From Rivularia sp. PCC 7116 (lineage in GTDB: Bacteria; Cyanobacteriota; Cyanobacteriia; Cyanobacteriales; Nostocaceae): a stretch of DNA of 64,000 nucleotides. The stretch lies in NCBI RefSeq assembly GCF_000316665.1, contig NC_019678.1, positions 3,224,001 through 3,288,000 on the forward strand, in the 5' to 3' direction. Shown here piece after piece: positions 36,707-45,818 of the stretch; positions within the stretch are counted from its first letter, which is position 1, and each line of letters begins with the position of its first letter. The position numbers and the translations under genes are program-made. Under the pieces are notes generated by a model. It saw only the letters and a list, made by a program, of their open reading frames with translations. It searched no databases and was not told the DNA's origin.

Positions 36707-38362
36707 TTAACCGTTTAAAGTATTGAAATCGTTCACATCAATCAAGGCGCTATCAACATTAATCAAAGTCGCTAAAGTTTGATTACCTTGAAGAATATTT
36801 GTATTGCTTCCACTTGCGGTGATAGTCAACATATCAAAAGTTAAATTATCAGATAAATCTAATTTATCAACACCATCTTCAAAATCGTAGATAGTATCCT
36901 TACCCATATCGGAACTTAGAACGAAAATATCGTTACCACCTTCACCGTAAAGGCGATCGTTACCAGCGCCACCGCTAATTAAATCATCATCTTCCCCAGC
37001 TTTAATAAAGTCGTTACCGCTACCACCTGTTAAAGTATCGTTTCCAGCTTTTCCGTAAAGGAAAGCACTTCCACTAAATTCAGAAGCATCAATCGTATTA
37101 TTGCTATCTCCACCAGTTAAAGCGACTCGTTCGATATCTTTAAAACTATCGTTACCAGTAGCCTCGCTTTGAAGTTGATTACTGTTAATAAAGGTAAAGT
37201 TAGTATCGGCAGTTTCTCTTAGAGTATCGGTACCTTCTCCCCCATAAATAGTGTCGTCGCCTTCTCCACCATAAAGATTATCGTTGCCGCTACCACCAAT
37301 CAAAGTATCGTTTCCAGCTTTACCGTAGAGGAAAGCACTTCCACTGTAAGCGGAAGCATCAATTGTATTAGCGCTATCTCCCCCAGTTAAAGCAACTCGT
37401 TCGATATTGCTAAAGCTATCTGTACCGTTACCTGTAAGTGTAGTGTTAGTAAGGTTAAAGTCAACATCGCCGGTTTCTCGCAGGGTATCGGTACCTGCTC
37501 CCCCATTTATAGAGTCGTCACCTTCTCCACCATAAAGATTATCGTTGCCGCTACCACCAATCAAAGTATCGTTTCCAGCTTTACCGTAGAGGAAAGCACT
37601 TCCACTGTAAGCGGAAGCATCAATTGTATTAGCGCTATCTCCCCCAGTTAAAGCGACTCGTTCGATATTTTCAAAAGTATCTGTACCAGTAGCAGCACTT
37701 TCAAGTTGATTATTAGTAAGGGTAAAGTTGGTATCGGCAGTTTCTCGCAGGGTATCGGTACCTGCTCCCCCGTTGATAGAATCATCCCCTTCTCCACCAG
37801 AAAGGACATCATTTCCAATACCACCAATTAAAGTATCGTTTCCAGCTTTTGCGCTTAGAGTTACTCTTCCACTGTAAGCGGAAGCATTAATTGTATTAGC
37901 GCTATCTCCCCCAGTTAAAGCGACTCGTTCGATATTTTCAAAAGTATCTGTACCAGTAGCAGCACTTTCAAGTTGATTATTAGTAAGGGTAAAGTTGGTA
38001 TCGGCAGTTTCTCGCAGGGTATCGGTACCTGCTCCCCCGTTGATAGAATCATCCCCTTCTCCACCAGAAAGGACATCATTTCCAATACCACCAATTAAAG
38101 TATCGTTTCCAGCTTTTGCGCTTAGAGTTACTCTTCCACTGTAAGCGGAAGCATTAATTGTATTAGCGCTATCTCCCCCAGTTAAAGCGACTCGTTCGAT
38201 ATTTTCAAAAGTATCTGTACCAGTAGCAGCACTTTCAAGTTGATTATTAGTAAGGGTAAAGTTGGTATCGGCAGTTTCTCGCAAGGTGTCGGTACCTGCT
38301 CCCCCATTTATAGAATCATCCCCTTCTCCACCAGAAAGGACATCATTTCCAATACCACCCAA
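36707..38362 (-). CDS. C-terminal part of the RTX protein (after the frameshift)
   Basis: 551 residues as read from the first in-frame ATG, almost all calcium-binding glycine-rich repeats: GGxGNDxLxGGxGDDxI blocks alternating with FENIERVALTGGDSANTI-type segments. The C-terminal ~100 residues (DKLDLSDNLTFDMLTI, then ATLINVDSALIDVNDF) are the non-repeat end typical of type I secretion substrates, where the export signal sits. No start signal precedes it, so it is expected to be translated only as part of the full gene. Confidence 0.75.
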   Translation of the reverse strand: MGGIGNDVLSGGEGDDSINGGAGTDTLRETADTNFTLTNNQLESAATGTDTFENIERVALTGGDSANTINASAYSGRVTLSAKAGNDTLIGGIGNDVLSGGEGDDSINGGAGTDTLRETADTNFTLTNNQLESAATGTDTFENIERVALTGGDSANTINASAYSGRVTLSAKAGNDTLIGGIGNDVLSGGEGDDSINGGAGTDTLRETADTNFTLTNNQLESAATGTDTFENIERVALTGGDSANTIDASAYSGSAFLYGKAGNDTLIGGSGNDNLYGGEGDDSINGGAGTDTLRETGDVDFNLTNTTLTGNGTDSFSNIERVALTGGDSANTIDASAYSGSAFLYGKAGNDTLIGGSGNDNLYGGEGDDTIYGGEGTDTLRETADTNFTFINSNQLQSEATGNDSFKDIERVALTGGDSNNTIDASEFSGSAFLYGKAGNDTLTGGSGNDFIKAGEDDDLISGGAGNDRLYGEGGNDIFVLSSDMGKDTIYDFEDGVDKLDLSDNLTFDMLTITASGSNTNILQGNQTLATLINVDSALIDVNDFNTLNG

Positions 38363-39163
38363 TTAAAGTATCGTTTCCAGCTTTTGCGCTTAGAGTTACT
38401 CTTCCACTGTAAGCGGAAGCATTAATTGTATTAGCGCTATCTCCCCCAGTTAAAGCGACTCGTTCGATATTTTCAAAAGTATCTGTACCAGTAGCAGCAC
38501 TTTCAAGTTGATTATTAGTAAGGGTAAAGTTGGTATCGGCAGTTTCTCGCAAGGTGTCGGTACCTGCTCCCCCATTTATAGAATCATCCCCTTCTCCACC
38601 AGAAAGGACATCGTTTCCACTACCGCCAATTAAAGTATCGTTTCCAGCTTTACCGTAGAGGAAAGCACTTCCACTGTAAGCGGAAGCATCAATTGTATTA
38701 GCGCTATCTCCCCCAGTTAAAGCGACTCGTTCGATATTTTCAAAAGTATCTATACCAGTAGCAGCACTTTCAAGTTGATTGTTAGTAAGGGTAAAGTTGG
38801 TATCGGCAGTTTCTCGCAGGGTATCGGTACCTGCTCCCCCGTTGATAGAATCATCCCCTTCTCCACCAGAAAGGACATCATTTCCAATACCACCAATTAA
38901 AGTATCGTTTCCAGCTTTTGCGCTTAGAGTTACTCTTCCACTGTAAGCGGAAGCATTAATTGTATTAGCGCTATCTCCCCCAGTTAAAGCGACTCGTTCG
39001 ATATTTTCAAAAGTATCTGTACCGTTACCTGTAAGTGTAGTGTTAGTAAGGTTAAAGTCAACATCAGCCGTTTCTCGCAGGGTATCGGTACCATCTCCCC
39101 CATTTATAGAGTCGTCACCTTCTCCACCATAAAGATTATCGTTACCGCTACCGCCTAATAAAG
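37032..39163 (-). repeat. Tandem 267-bp coding repeats in the RTX gene
   Basis: Eight units of 261-270 bp (89 codons in the standard form). Neighbouring units between 37563 and 38899 are almost identical at the DNA level, including silent positions, while the outer units differ more. This indicates recent duplication or gene conversion in the middle of the array. Confidence 0.9.
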
Positions 39164-41453
39164 TATCGTTTCCAGTATATCCGTAGAGGAAATCATTTCC
39201 TTCTTTACCATCGATAACGTCGTCTTCTGGACTTCCATTGAGTCTATCGTTTTCGGAAGTCCCATTAATTTCACTTCCTGCAACATCATTAAGGTTAATA
39301 GTAACGGTTGCCGGATTACTGGTATTAGTTCCGTCACTGACACTTAGTTGTAATTGGAAACTAGGGTTGTTTTCAAAATCAAGATCGTCAGCATCGTTAA
39401 CAGTAATATTCCCGGTTCTCGAGTTGATTGCAAATGCATCTTTACCATCGCCGTCAACATCTAAGTTTCCGTCTATAATTTGCCAGTTTGATAAAGTATT
39501 GCTATCGGGATCTGTGGCAATTACTCGACCTACAAAAGTTCCTTTCTTGCTATTTTCGTCAATTGGAAAACTTTGGTTTGCAGTAATTCCCGGTGCTTGG
39601 CTGGCAGTATTACCAATACTATATTCGTAGGCACCAATATCAACTACACTATCAACAATCCGCTCAAACCCTTCAGCTCTTTGCTCAAAGGGAATTTGTT
39701 CGGTAGTATTACCATCCCCATCTAAGTCAAAACTATCTCCTACTAGCTTAGTATTGCTACCTGCATTAATTGCTTGGCTATCAGCTAAAAGTGCATGAGT
39801 TTGAGTGGCTCCACCATTATCTTTGAGAACATCAAGTAATGGATCGATGGGAGCAGCAGCAGTACCCACAATATCTTCATTATTTCCATTGGTAAAAGCA
39901 GCTACACCCTCGCCGTTACCAATTAGGTTGTTACCGTTGCTATTGCTCTGACCAAAAACTAAATTTTTAAAATCATCATCATTTGTATTCTTGGCAATAA
40001 TGCTGTTACTGACTGTTGCAATACCAAAGTTGGCAATACCACCTCCTACTTGAGAATTAGCACCATTTCCGCTTGAATCCTCGGCTGTATTATTGGTGAT
40101 AGTGCTGTTGCTTATTGTTGCTTTACCGCCTGATGCAGGATTGCGGAAGTCGTTAGGATTAATTGTATTAGCTAATCCACCACCACTTTCAGATGCAGTA
40201 TTACCACTGAGAGTACTATTAATTAAAGTTAAATTATCATCATTACGAATACCAGCGCCGTTTTTAGCTTCATTGTTGCTAAAAGTACTATTAATAACTG
40301 TTGCTGACGCACCAATTGTGTTAAGAAGTCCGCCACCACCACTGGTATCACTCGTCCCGATAGAAGTGTTATCAGCTACTGTACTATCAATAATAGTGAT
40401 TTCGCCGTCGTTGCGGATACCACCACCATCATCAGCAGCTTGATTATTGCGAATTACAACATTTTTCAGTGTCAGATTTTCTCGGTTCCAAATACCTGCA
40501 CCATCATCATTCGCGTCATCTCCCTCTGGAGTTTGTCCACCCGTAATACTTAAACTGTCAATAGTGACATCAATTTGATTACCGCTATCGTTATTATCAA
40601 TTTTGAAGATGCGAGAAGAGTTATTACCACTGATAGTAATTTGATTGGCACCTAAACCTTGAATAGTAACGGCATCTGTTACAAGTAATTCGCCGCTAGT
40701 TAAAGTAATGGTTTCTCCGCTTAAACTAGCATCGAAAGTAATTGTATCAACATCTTCAAGATTGTTAGCGTTTTCAATTGCTTGACGTAAGGAACCTTCG
40801 CCACTGTCGTTGGTGTTGGTAACAACTAGATTGTTGGCTGAAACTTCAGAAATTACTTCAATACTTCCTGACGGTAAAGTCGTTCCATCGTCACTAAAAG
40901 TCCAGTTTTCTGGATTATTAATCGTTGCTAACCAATCTTCCCGCGTACCGTTAGGTATAGCATCAAAGTCAAAATAGGCGTATTTTGCCGTATCATTCAG
41001 TAGAACTGCTGTATTCTCTGCTTCCGATAAACCAGTAATTATGTTGCCAGTACTAGCAGTATCGGCATCTTCAAAACTACCTGTATAATCAACTTGGTAA
41101 ATTGCAGTAAAGTCTGAAGACAGTGGACTGTCTAAATTATTAGATTGTACTGCTGCAATTTGATCTCCCGATCCGCTTAAATTCAAGCTTCGTGAAACGT
41201 TTTCCCAAGTAAAATCACTTGATTGTTCCGTGCTACGAATAACCGTACCTGCGGCAATATCATTATCTACAGTAAATTTTTTTGTTCCTTCAGTATCTCG
41301 AAATTCGTTACCTTTCCAACCACTATCAGTGAAGTAGATTTCAGTACCTGCACTCAAATCAACCAAGGGAACAAAGGAGAAAGAATCAGGAGAACCATTG
41401 GTGATATATCCAACAATTGCGATATCGCCGGGATTGAGAACTGTAGCTGCCAT
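38343..41453 (-). CDS. N-terminal part of the RTX protein: lamin-tail-like, beta-helix, cadherin-like and RTX regions
   Basis: 1036 residues up to the frameshift. Domain order: an N-terminal beta domain (1-200, DIAIVGYITNGSPDSFSFVP, lamin-tail-like), then a right-handed beta-helix (about 210-600, VVTNTNDSGEGSLRQAIENA, repeated NSTxSxNxA). A cadherin-like domain (about 630-730, FPIDENSKKGTFVGRVIATD) leads into RTX repeats. There is no classic signal peptide, which agrees with type I export. It is probably an extracellular or sheath-associated protein. No ABC exporter genes are in the window. Confidence 0.85.
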   Translation of the reverse strand: MAATVLNPGDIAIVGYITNGSPDSFSFVPLVDLSAGTEIYFTDSGWKGNEFRDTEGTKKFTVDNDIAAGTVIRSTEQSSDFTWENVSRSLNLSGSGDQIAAVQSNNLDSPLSSDFTAIYQVDYTGSFEDADTASTGNIITGLSEAENTAVLLNDTAKYAYFDFDAIPNGTREDWLATINNPENWTFSDDGTTLPSGSIEVISEVSANNLVVTNTNDSGEGSLRQAIENANNLEDVDTITFDASLSGETITLTSGELLVTDAVTIQGLGANQITISGNNSSRIFKIDNNDSGNQIDVTIDSLSITGGQTPEGDDANDDGAGIWNRENLTLKNVVIRNNQAADDGGGIRNDGEITIIDSTVADNTSIGTSDTSGGGGLLNTIGASATVINSTFSNNEAKNGAGIRNDDNLTLINSTLSGNTASESGGGLANTINPNDFRNPASGGKATISNSTITNNTAEDSSGNGANSQVGGGIANFGIATVSNSIIAKNTNDDDFKNLVFGQSNSNGNNLIGNGEGVAAFTNGNNEDIVGTAAAPIDPLLDVLKDNGGATQTHALLADSQAINAGSNTKLVGDSFDLDGDGNTTEQIPFEQRAEGFERIVDSVVDIGAYEYSIGNTASQAPGITANQSFPIDENSKKGTFVGRVIATDPDSNTLSNWQIIDGNLDVDGDGKDAFAINSRTGNITVNDADDLDFENNPSFQLQLSVSDGTNTSNPATVTINLNDVAGSEINGTSENDRLNGSPEDDVIDGKEGNDFLYGYTGNDTLLGGSGNDNLYGGEGDDSINGGDGTDTLRETADVDFNLTNTTLTGNGTDTFENIERVALTGGDSANTINASAYSGRVTLSAKAGNDTLIGGIGNDVLSGGEGDDSINGGAGTDTLRETADTNFTLTNNQLESAATGIDTFENIERVALTGGDSANTIDASAYSGSAFLYGKAGNDTLIGGSGNDVLSGGEGDDSINGGAGTDTLRETADTNFTLTNNQLESAATGTDTFENIERVALTGGDSANTINASAYSGRVTLSAKAGNDTLIGWYWK

Positions 41454-42049
41454 ATGAGTTTATTTTTTAATTAAGATGAACAAAAATTTTCTTTTCAAGC
41501 AATACTTTTCAGATAAAGCTAGATTTGAATAAGGGTTATATCTGTTAAAAAAATAACTTGTTTGTCCGATTAATTTCATCGAGAAATACTCTGAATTATC
41601 TTGAGAAAAAGATAAAGATTCTATGTGGTGCTAGTAAGTCATGCAGTCAGCCATATTGATATATAAAATTTCTTCTTTGTATAGCCGAAAAAAGTTACAA
41701 GAAAAGCATTCTTCTTGTAAACAGTCGTATCATTATTCCCCATCTCTAAATTTTTATTGCAAGCATATTAATAAAGCTTGGTAGAAGGTGGATGAAACGT
41801 AAACCCAACCAAATCTACAGACAAATTATACGATAGCTAACACAGCCATTAATTGCATCAGTTTTAATGTATATCAAGGTATCGCTTTCCAGATATACAT
41901 CTTCAATAGTGCCCAATCTTATATTCCGAAAAAATATTGCTAAAAAATGATTGCTAATTGATAATAACTTCATTAGCTTTTAGCTTTAGACTATTAGCAA
42001 TTATCAATTTATAAGCCGAATCTGGCTTCACCTATGAAGGATAAAAATA
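41454..42049. other. Divergent gene-free region upstream of the RTX gene
   Basis: 596 bp between the divergent RTX and proline-rich protein genes. AT-rich, no credible frame and no strong inverted repeat. Both promoters must be here but were not recognised. Confidence 0.5.
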
Positions 42050-42841
42050 ATGGATAAGCAATTTAAGAATAGGCAGTTTGCCCCTAAGTGCAAGCGTTTG
42101 ATTCGTTATAGCTTGCTTAGTTTGTATGCAATGGTTGCTTTTAATACTAATAGCGCTATTGCTGCACCCGTTGGGAAATTGCAAGATTGGCGATTTTCTT
42201 CTCAAGATTCTCAGCTAGAAATCTCTCTCTCAGTACCATCTCGTCCCTTAATTTTAGGAAGCAGAAATCTTTTACCACCAGAATCTCAATCTGTTGGAGG
42301 TGAGCTACCAGCAAATGCTATAAGCCAGCTACCACCGGGCGCTTACTCTCCATTACAGTCACCTGAGTTATCTCCATATATTCCACAACCACCAGGTGCT
42401 ATAACACCCTCACAACCATCGGCTCCTCTTCCACCAGGTATTTATAACAATCCCTCACCACTTTCACCAGGTATTTATAATAATCCTTCTCTTCCGCCTG
42501 GTACTTATAACAATCCTTCACAACTTCCACCAGGAGTGAATATACCGTTACCTTCTATCCGCTCCCCTTTACCATTAACACCTATGAATAATGGAAATAC
42601 GGGGCAACCAACTGTGAGCGTGCCACCGATTACAAGCACCTATTCATCTCCAGCAATACCAGATTCAGTTCTTCCACCTGCAAGATTTCCTTCACCATCG
42701 GGAAAAGTAAATTCTCCCCCTTCTCTTTTTCCTACTCCACCAGCTAATCTTCCAAGAATTAACACACCTTCTAATTCAGTAAATCCAAACGAATCCGGAG
42801 TTATTGAGTTTGGACAACCTTTTCCTAATCCTAGAAGATAA
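42050..42841 (+). CDS. Secreted proline-rich repeat protein with an AMIN-like start
   Basis: 263 residues. A long basic N-region and hydrophobic core (LLSLYAMVAFNTNSAIA) form a signal peptide cleaved near AIA-APV, residue 39. Residues 40-65 (GKLQDWRFSSQDSQLEISLS) resemble the first strands of an AMIN domain, but the rest of that domain is missing. The remainder is Pro/Ser/Asn-rich with repeats of LPPGIYNNPS type (about 125-170), probably an extended periplasmic or cell-wall linker. It looks like a cut-down relative of AMIN proteins; the function is unknown. Confidence 0.75.
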   Translation: MDKQFKNRQFAPKCKRLIRYSLLSLYAMVAFNTNSAIAAPVGKLQDWRFSSQDSQLEISLSVPSRPLILGSRNLLPPESQSVGGELPANAISQLPPGAYSPLQSPELSPYIPQPPGAITPSQPSAPLPPGIYNNPSPLSPGIYNNPSLPPGTYNNPSQLPPGVNIPLPSIRSPLPLTPMNNGNTGQPTVSVPPITSTYSSPAIPDSVLPPARFPSPSGKVNSPPSLFPTPPANLPRINTPSNSVNPNESGVIEFGQPFPNPRR

Positions 42842-42931
42842 CAATTGGGCATAAAATATGGCGATTTTCAACCGATGAAAATACAAAACTGATTTGTGAT
42901 TTACTAAATAATATTTTTTGCAGCAAAAAAA

Positions 42932-42967
42932 TGTAGAGATGCGATACAAAATAATCACATCTCTACA
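42932..42967. repeat. TGTAGAGA palindromic repeat, copy 4
   Basis: tgtagagatg (42932-42941) pairs with catctctaca (42958-42967) around a 16-nt AT-rich loop. It lies between convergent genes (proline-rich protein and DUF3172 protein). Confidence 0.75.
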
Positions 42968-43023
42968 TTCATTTTTGCAATACCTATAGTTAAAGTTTCA
43001 AAGAGAAATTAAGGAATTATTCT

Positions 43024-43566
43024 CTAGAATCGTTCCGTCTCTCCTGGTAAATTTATAGCCCCTTCATCCGTATTGAAGAAATTTTTCGCCGCATCATTTT
43101 GATAAATGCATTTAATGTCAAGTTCTTTACTATCTAATCTGCCTGTAAAACCAAAGGTATTTAAACGGTTTTTACAATCTCTGACTTGATCTGATGTAAC
43201 TAGATTTCTTTGCCTTAAAATCTCCCAGTTACTTTGACGCAAAACACATCCAGGGCGCATACTGGGTTGAGAAACATAAACATTAAAGGGGTTGAGGGTT
43301 ACAAACAGTCTAGTATCCATCACCATTGCACTAGCCCCATACTGAACGCAAACCTCTGGATTTGGCGCTTTCGTATCAATATATTCGCGAGAAGCTACAT
43401 TAGACGGCGACAAAGTTGCCGAAGAACTAAAAGCGATACCAATACCAATACCTAAAATAAATATGCCCCCCAGAATGGCAATGGTTGTGAAATTAAATAC
43501 TGAGGAGACAGGGTTAGAACCTCTTGAAGAGGTATTAGCCGACCTACTATTATATTTACGTTTCAT
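43024..43566 (-). CDS. DUF3172 family membrane-anchored protein
   Basis: 180 residues. A basic N-terminus is followed by one membrane helix (FTTIAILGGIFILGIGIGIA, about 26-45). The soluble domain then contains EVCVQYGASAMVMDTRLFVT, NPFNVYVSQPSMRPGCVLR and QVRDCKNRLNTFGFTGRL, which match the cyanobacterial DUF3172 family. Four cysteines are in the soluble part, so disulfides are possible if it faces the lumen or periplasm. The function is unknown. Confidence 0.85.
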   Translation of the reverse strand: MKRKYNSRSANTSSRGSNPVSSVFNFTTIAILGGIFILGIGIGIAFSSSATLSPSNVASREYIDTKAPNPEVCVQYGASAMVMDTRLFVTLNPFNVYVSQPSMRPGCVLRQSNWEILRQRNLVTSDQVRDCKNRLNTFGFTGRLDSKELDIKCIYQNDAAKNFFNTDEGAINLPGETERF

Positions 43567-43847
43567 GTCTGCTTTTTAATTTCACGCCTCGTACAACGTC
43601 TCTCGTAGTTAAACAATATTTCCTTCTTTAAGTATGACGATTATTTAATGAAATTGTCTGCTACTTTAGCAATAATGTTTCAATTTAATTACAAATTTAT
43701 TTTGAGTTGTAACAAATATACAGAGATAAAACGGAAAAGTCTTTAAAGCACAGAGAGCAGAAAAGTCAGGAAAAACTTTTACTTTTCTTCCTTGACTTCT
43801 TTAACTCTCTTTGCTCTCGTCTACGCTCAACTCCTAACACCCAACTG

Positions 43848-44327
43848 CTAGCTAGCTACAGCCAAGGTTTCTTCTAAAGGCATAAAACGGAAAGTGCGAT
43901 CGCCACCTCTTTCAATCACGACTTTCACTCTTGGTTCTATTTTAGGTAGATTTGCCAAGTATTCTAATTCTTGATCTTCAAGGATATGCCCATCAATAAT
44001 CCACAGTACTAATCCTTTGGATTTCGGAGGTAAATTCTCCAACTGAGTACTAATAATTGGTGGAATATAATATACATAACCGACAGCAGCGCCATTAGAT
44101 GTGCTTTTTTTCCCAAGGTGCGGGGGTCTTACACCATGAATCCCAGTCAAGTATGCAGCAACATCACCTAATCCTTTAGCACTAATACACAAAGCATTGT
44201 AGCCTTTAGCACGCAAACGGCGACGATAGCGACCTTCAAACCCGCCTTCTAAAGGTACGTATACCCCTAAAGCGCCAAATTTCTCTAATTTGCGAATAAA
44301 ACCGCCACCAGTAGTTAGTAATGCCAT
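43848..44327 (-). CDS. ndhN: NAD(P)H-quinone oxidoreductase subunit N
   Basis: A peripheral subunit specific to cyanobacterial and chloroplast NDH-1, at the foot of the arm near ferredoxin/quinone sites. 159 residues, usual length. The sequence opens MALLTTGGGFIRKLEKFGAL and contains GVYVPLEGGFEGRYRRRLRA, GDVAAYLTGIHGVRPPHLGK and the C-terminal GGDRTFRFMPLEETLAV, all typical of NdhN. It is read away from the ribosomal cluster, and the two share an 858-bp divergent region. Confidence 0.96.
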   Translation of the reverse strand: MALLTTGGGFIRKLEKFGALGVYVPLEGGFEGRYRRRLRAKGYNALCISAKGLGDVAAYLTGIHGVRPPHLGKKSTSNGAAVGYVYYIPPIISTQLENLPPKSKGLVLWIIDGHILEDQELEYLANLPKIEPRVKVVIERGGDRTFRFMPLEETLAVAS

Positions 44328-45185
44328 AGACCTCTTTCAAATATCGTTTCGATAATTCTATTATCTGTTATCAGTTAACAGTTAGCAGTTATCAGCGATC
44401 GGTAACTAGCGAACAGTTAATAGTTAAGAGTTTTGTATTGATTGGTTTTAACTCCTAAGAGCATTTTTTCTATATACAGAACTATCCAAGCCGATCTACT
44501 CTATAGTTTGTAACTGCTCTGTGAAAAAAAATCTGGACAAACGAAAATAGATAATTTATATTATTAGATTGTGACCAATTTTTCATGAAACGCTGTTTTG
44601 CCTGACAAATCTTGACTGAAACGTATTTTTGAAGATTTGAGAAAATCTTTCAAAATAAGTTAGTCAAATTTGACAAGAGAGTGGTAAATTAAGAAGTCTT
44701 GAGGTAAACTTAGGACGTTTGATTGAAATCATAAACAATTGTTTAAGATTTTTGCAAACAGAAAGGTCATGTTGGTGACGGCGTAACCTCAGCCTTTGAA
44801 AGAAGGATACTGAGCAGGTTTAGCTGCTTAAGTCCAGCGTTTTATTTATAAATAAGTGCCAAAGTGATTGCTTGAACATAGCAATGCTGCACAAATTGCA
44901 AAGCTGTTTTTTAGCATTGCATTTTTAATTCTTTAGTCCTTTCTTCTGGGAAGGTACTTTTGACTGCGCTGAGAAATTGAAGATATTTATCGTTTTCGAC
45001 GTAGTAAACATCAGAGATAAGAAGGCTGCGATGGAAGTTGGATAGCTATTACCTAAGCATTTCCGGACTTCTGAGCTTTCTTTGTTCTAAGGCGGGCTGT
45101 TACTTAAGGAAGTAACTTCATGATTGCCTCCAAATCTAAAATTCCGCAATAAAGCGGAAAATTTGTACAAAGGAGACTTGTAACT
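44328..45185 (+). promoter_or_regulatory. Long divergent region and structured leader of the ribosomal protein cluster
   Basis: 858 bp with no gene. Near ndhN are heptamer repeats (44362-44432). A candidate promoter reads tggaca (44534-44539), 17-nt spacer, tatatt (44557-44562). A perfect 12-bp palindrome gtcaaatttgac is at 44663-44674. Hairpins downstream: ctcag/ctgag (44788-44814, with inner cctt/aagg pairing), gcaatgct/agcattgc followed by atttttaatt (44881-44930, terminator-like), gttactt/aagtaac (45099-45116), and ttccgc/gcggaa (45142-45159) just before the rplC ribosome site. A regulatory 5' leader is likely; its ligand is unknown. Confidence 0.55.
44362..44432. repeat. Heptamer repeats upstream of ndhN
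   Basis: Repeated variants of cagttaa/cagttag/cagttat run from about 44362 to 44432, interrupted by cgatcg. They are of the same type as the repeat at 32602. Confidence 0.7.
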
Positions 45186-45818
45186 GTGTCTGTAGGTATT
45201 CTCGGCACCAAGGTGGGCATGACTCAGGTTTTTGACGATGCAGGAGCAGCAATTCCTGTGACTGTAGTTCAAGCCGGACCATGTACCGTAACCCAAATCA
45301 AAACACAGCAGACCGACGGTTACTCCGCCATTCAATTAGCATATGGTGAAGTAAAAGAGAAAGCTTTAAATAAGCCAAAGTTGGGACATTTAGCAAAAGC
45401 TTCTGCCCAACCTTTACGGCATTTAGAAGAATATCGTGCCCAAAATACGGATGATTATTCTTTAGGTCAGCAAGTTAGCGCTGATATTTTTGAAGCAGGT
45501 CAGCTGGTAGATATAGCTGGAACAAGTATCGGTCGCGGTTTCGCAGGGAACCAGAAACGTAATAACTTCGGTAGAGGTCCGATGTCTCATGGTTCTAAGA
45601 ATCATAGGGAACCAGGTTCTATCGGTGCTGGTACTACCCCCGGTCGTGTTTATCCCGGTAAGCGGATGGCAGGACGTTTAGGAGGTAAGCGTATTACGGT
45701 TCGCAAGCTAAAAGTCGTGCGAGTCGATGCAGAGAAAAATTTATTGTTAATTAAGGGAGCTATTCCTGGCAAACCAGGAGCATTAGTTAATATTGTCCCT
45801 GCAAAAGAAGTGAAATAG
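45186..45818 (+). CDS. rplC: Ribosomal protein L3
   Basis: First gene of the S10/spc/alpha cluster, since rpsJ is absent here as in other cyanobacteria. 210 residues. It starts GTG with aaaggag 10 nt upstream. The N-terminus [19 protein letters not shown] and the block [16 protein letters not shown]...[12 protein letters not shown] are the L3 signatures near the peptidyl-transferase centre. Confidence 0.98.
   Translation: MSVGILGTKVGMTQVFDDAGAAIPVTVVQAGPCTVTQIKTQQTDGYSAIQLAYGEVKEKALNKPKLGHLAKASAQPLRHLEEYRAQNTDDYSLGQQVSADIFEAGQLVDIAGTSIGRGFAGNQKRNNFGRGPMSHGSKNHREPGSIGAGTTPGRVYPGKRMAGRLGGKRITVRKLKVVRVDAEKNLLLIKGAIPGKPGALVNIVPAKEVK

Larger units (their letters stand above)
36707..41453 (-). pseudogene. 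RTX-type calcium-binding repeat protein gene with a one-base frameshift
   Basis: Both frames encode parts of one secreted protein of about 1581 residues. Tandem repeat spacing proves the shift. The anchor aaagtatcg recurs at 37032, 37302, 37563, 37830, 38097, 38365, 38632, 38899 and 39160. Intervals are multiples of three (270, 261, 267) except 38097-38365, which is 268. The extra base is one C in the run at 38358-38360 (ccaccc here, ccacc in sister units). The upstream frame ends after GNDTLIGWYWK instead of GNDTLIGGIGND. An assembly error in near-identical repeats is a real alternative to a true mutation. Confidence 0.85.

Noticed and set aside
38343-38362. Programmed frameshift in the RTX gene
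   Set aside because: Sister repeat units lack the extra C and there is no slippery heptamer with a pseudoknot; mutation or assembly error is simpler.
37032-39163. CRISPR-like regular repeats
   Set aside because: 267-bp coding repeats in frame with glycine-rich RTX protein; no short repeats with unique spacers.
42640-42958. Minus-strand frames opposite the proline-rich protein
   Set aside because: Antisense shadows of the Pro/Gly-rich coding sequence.
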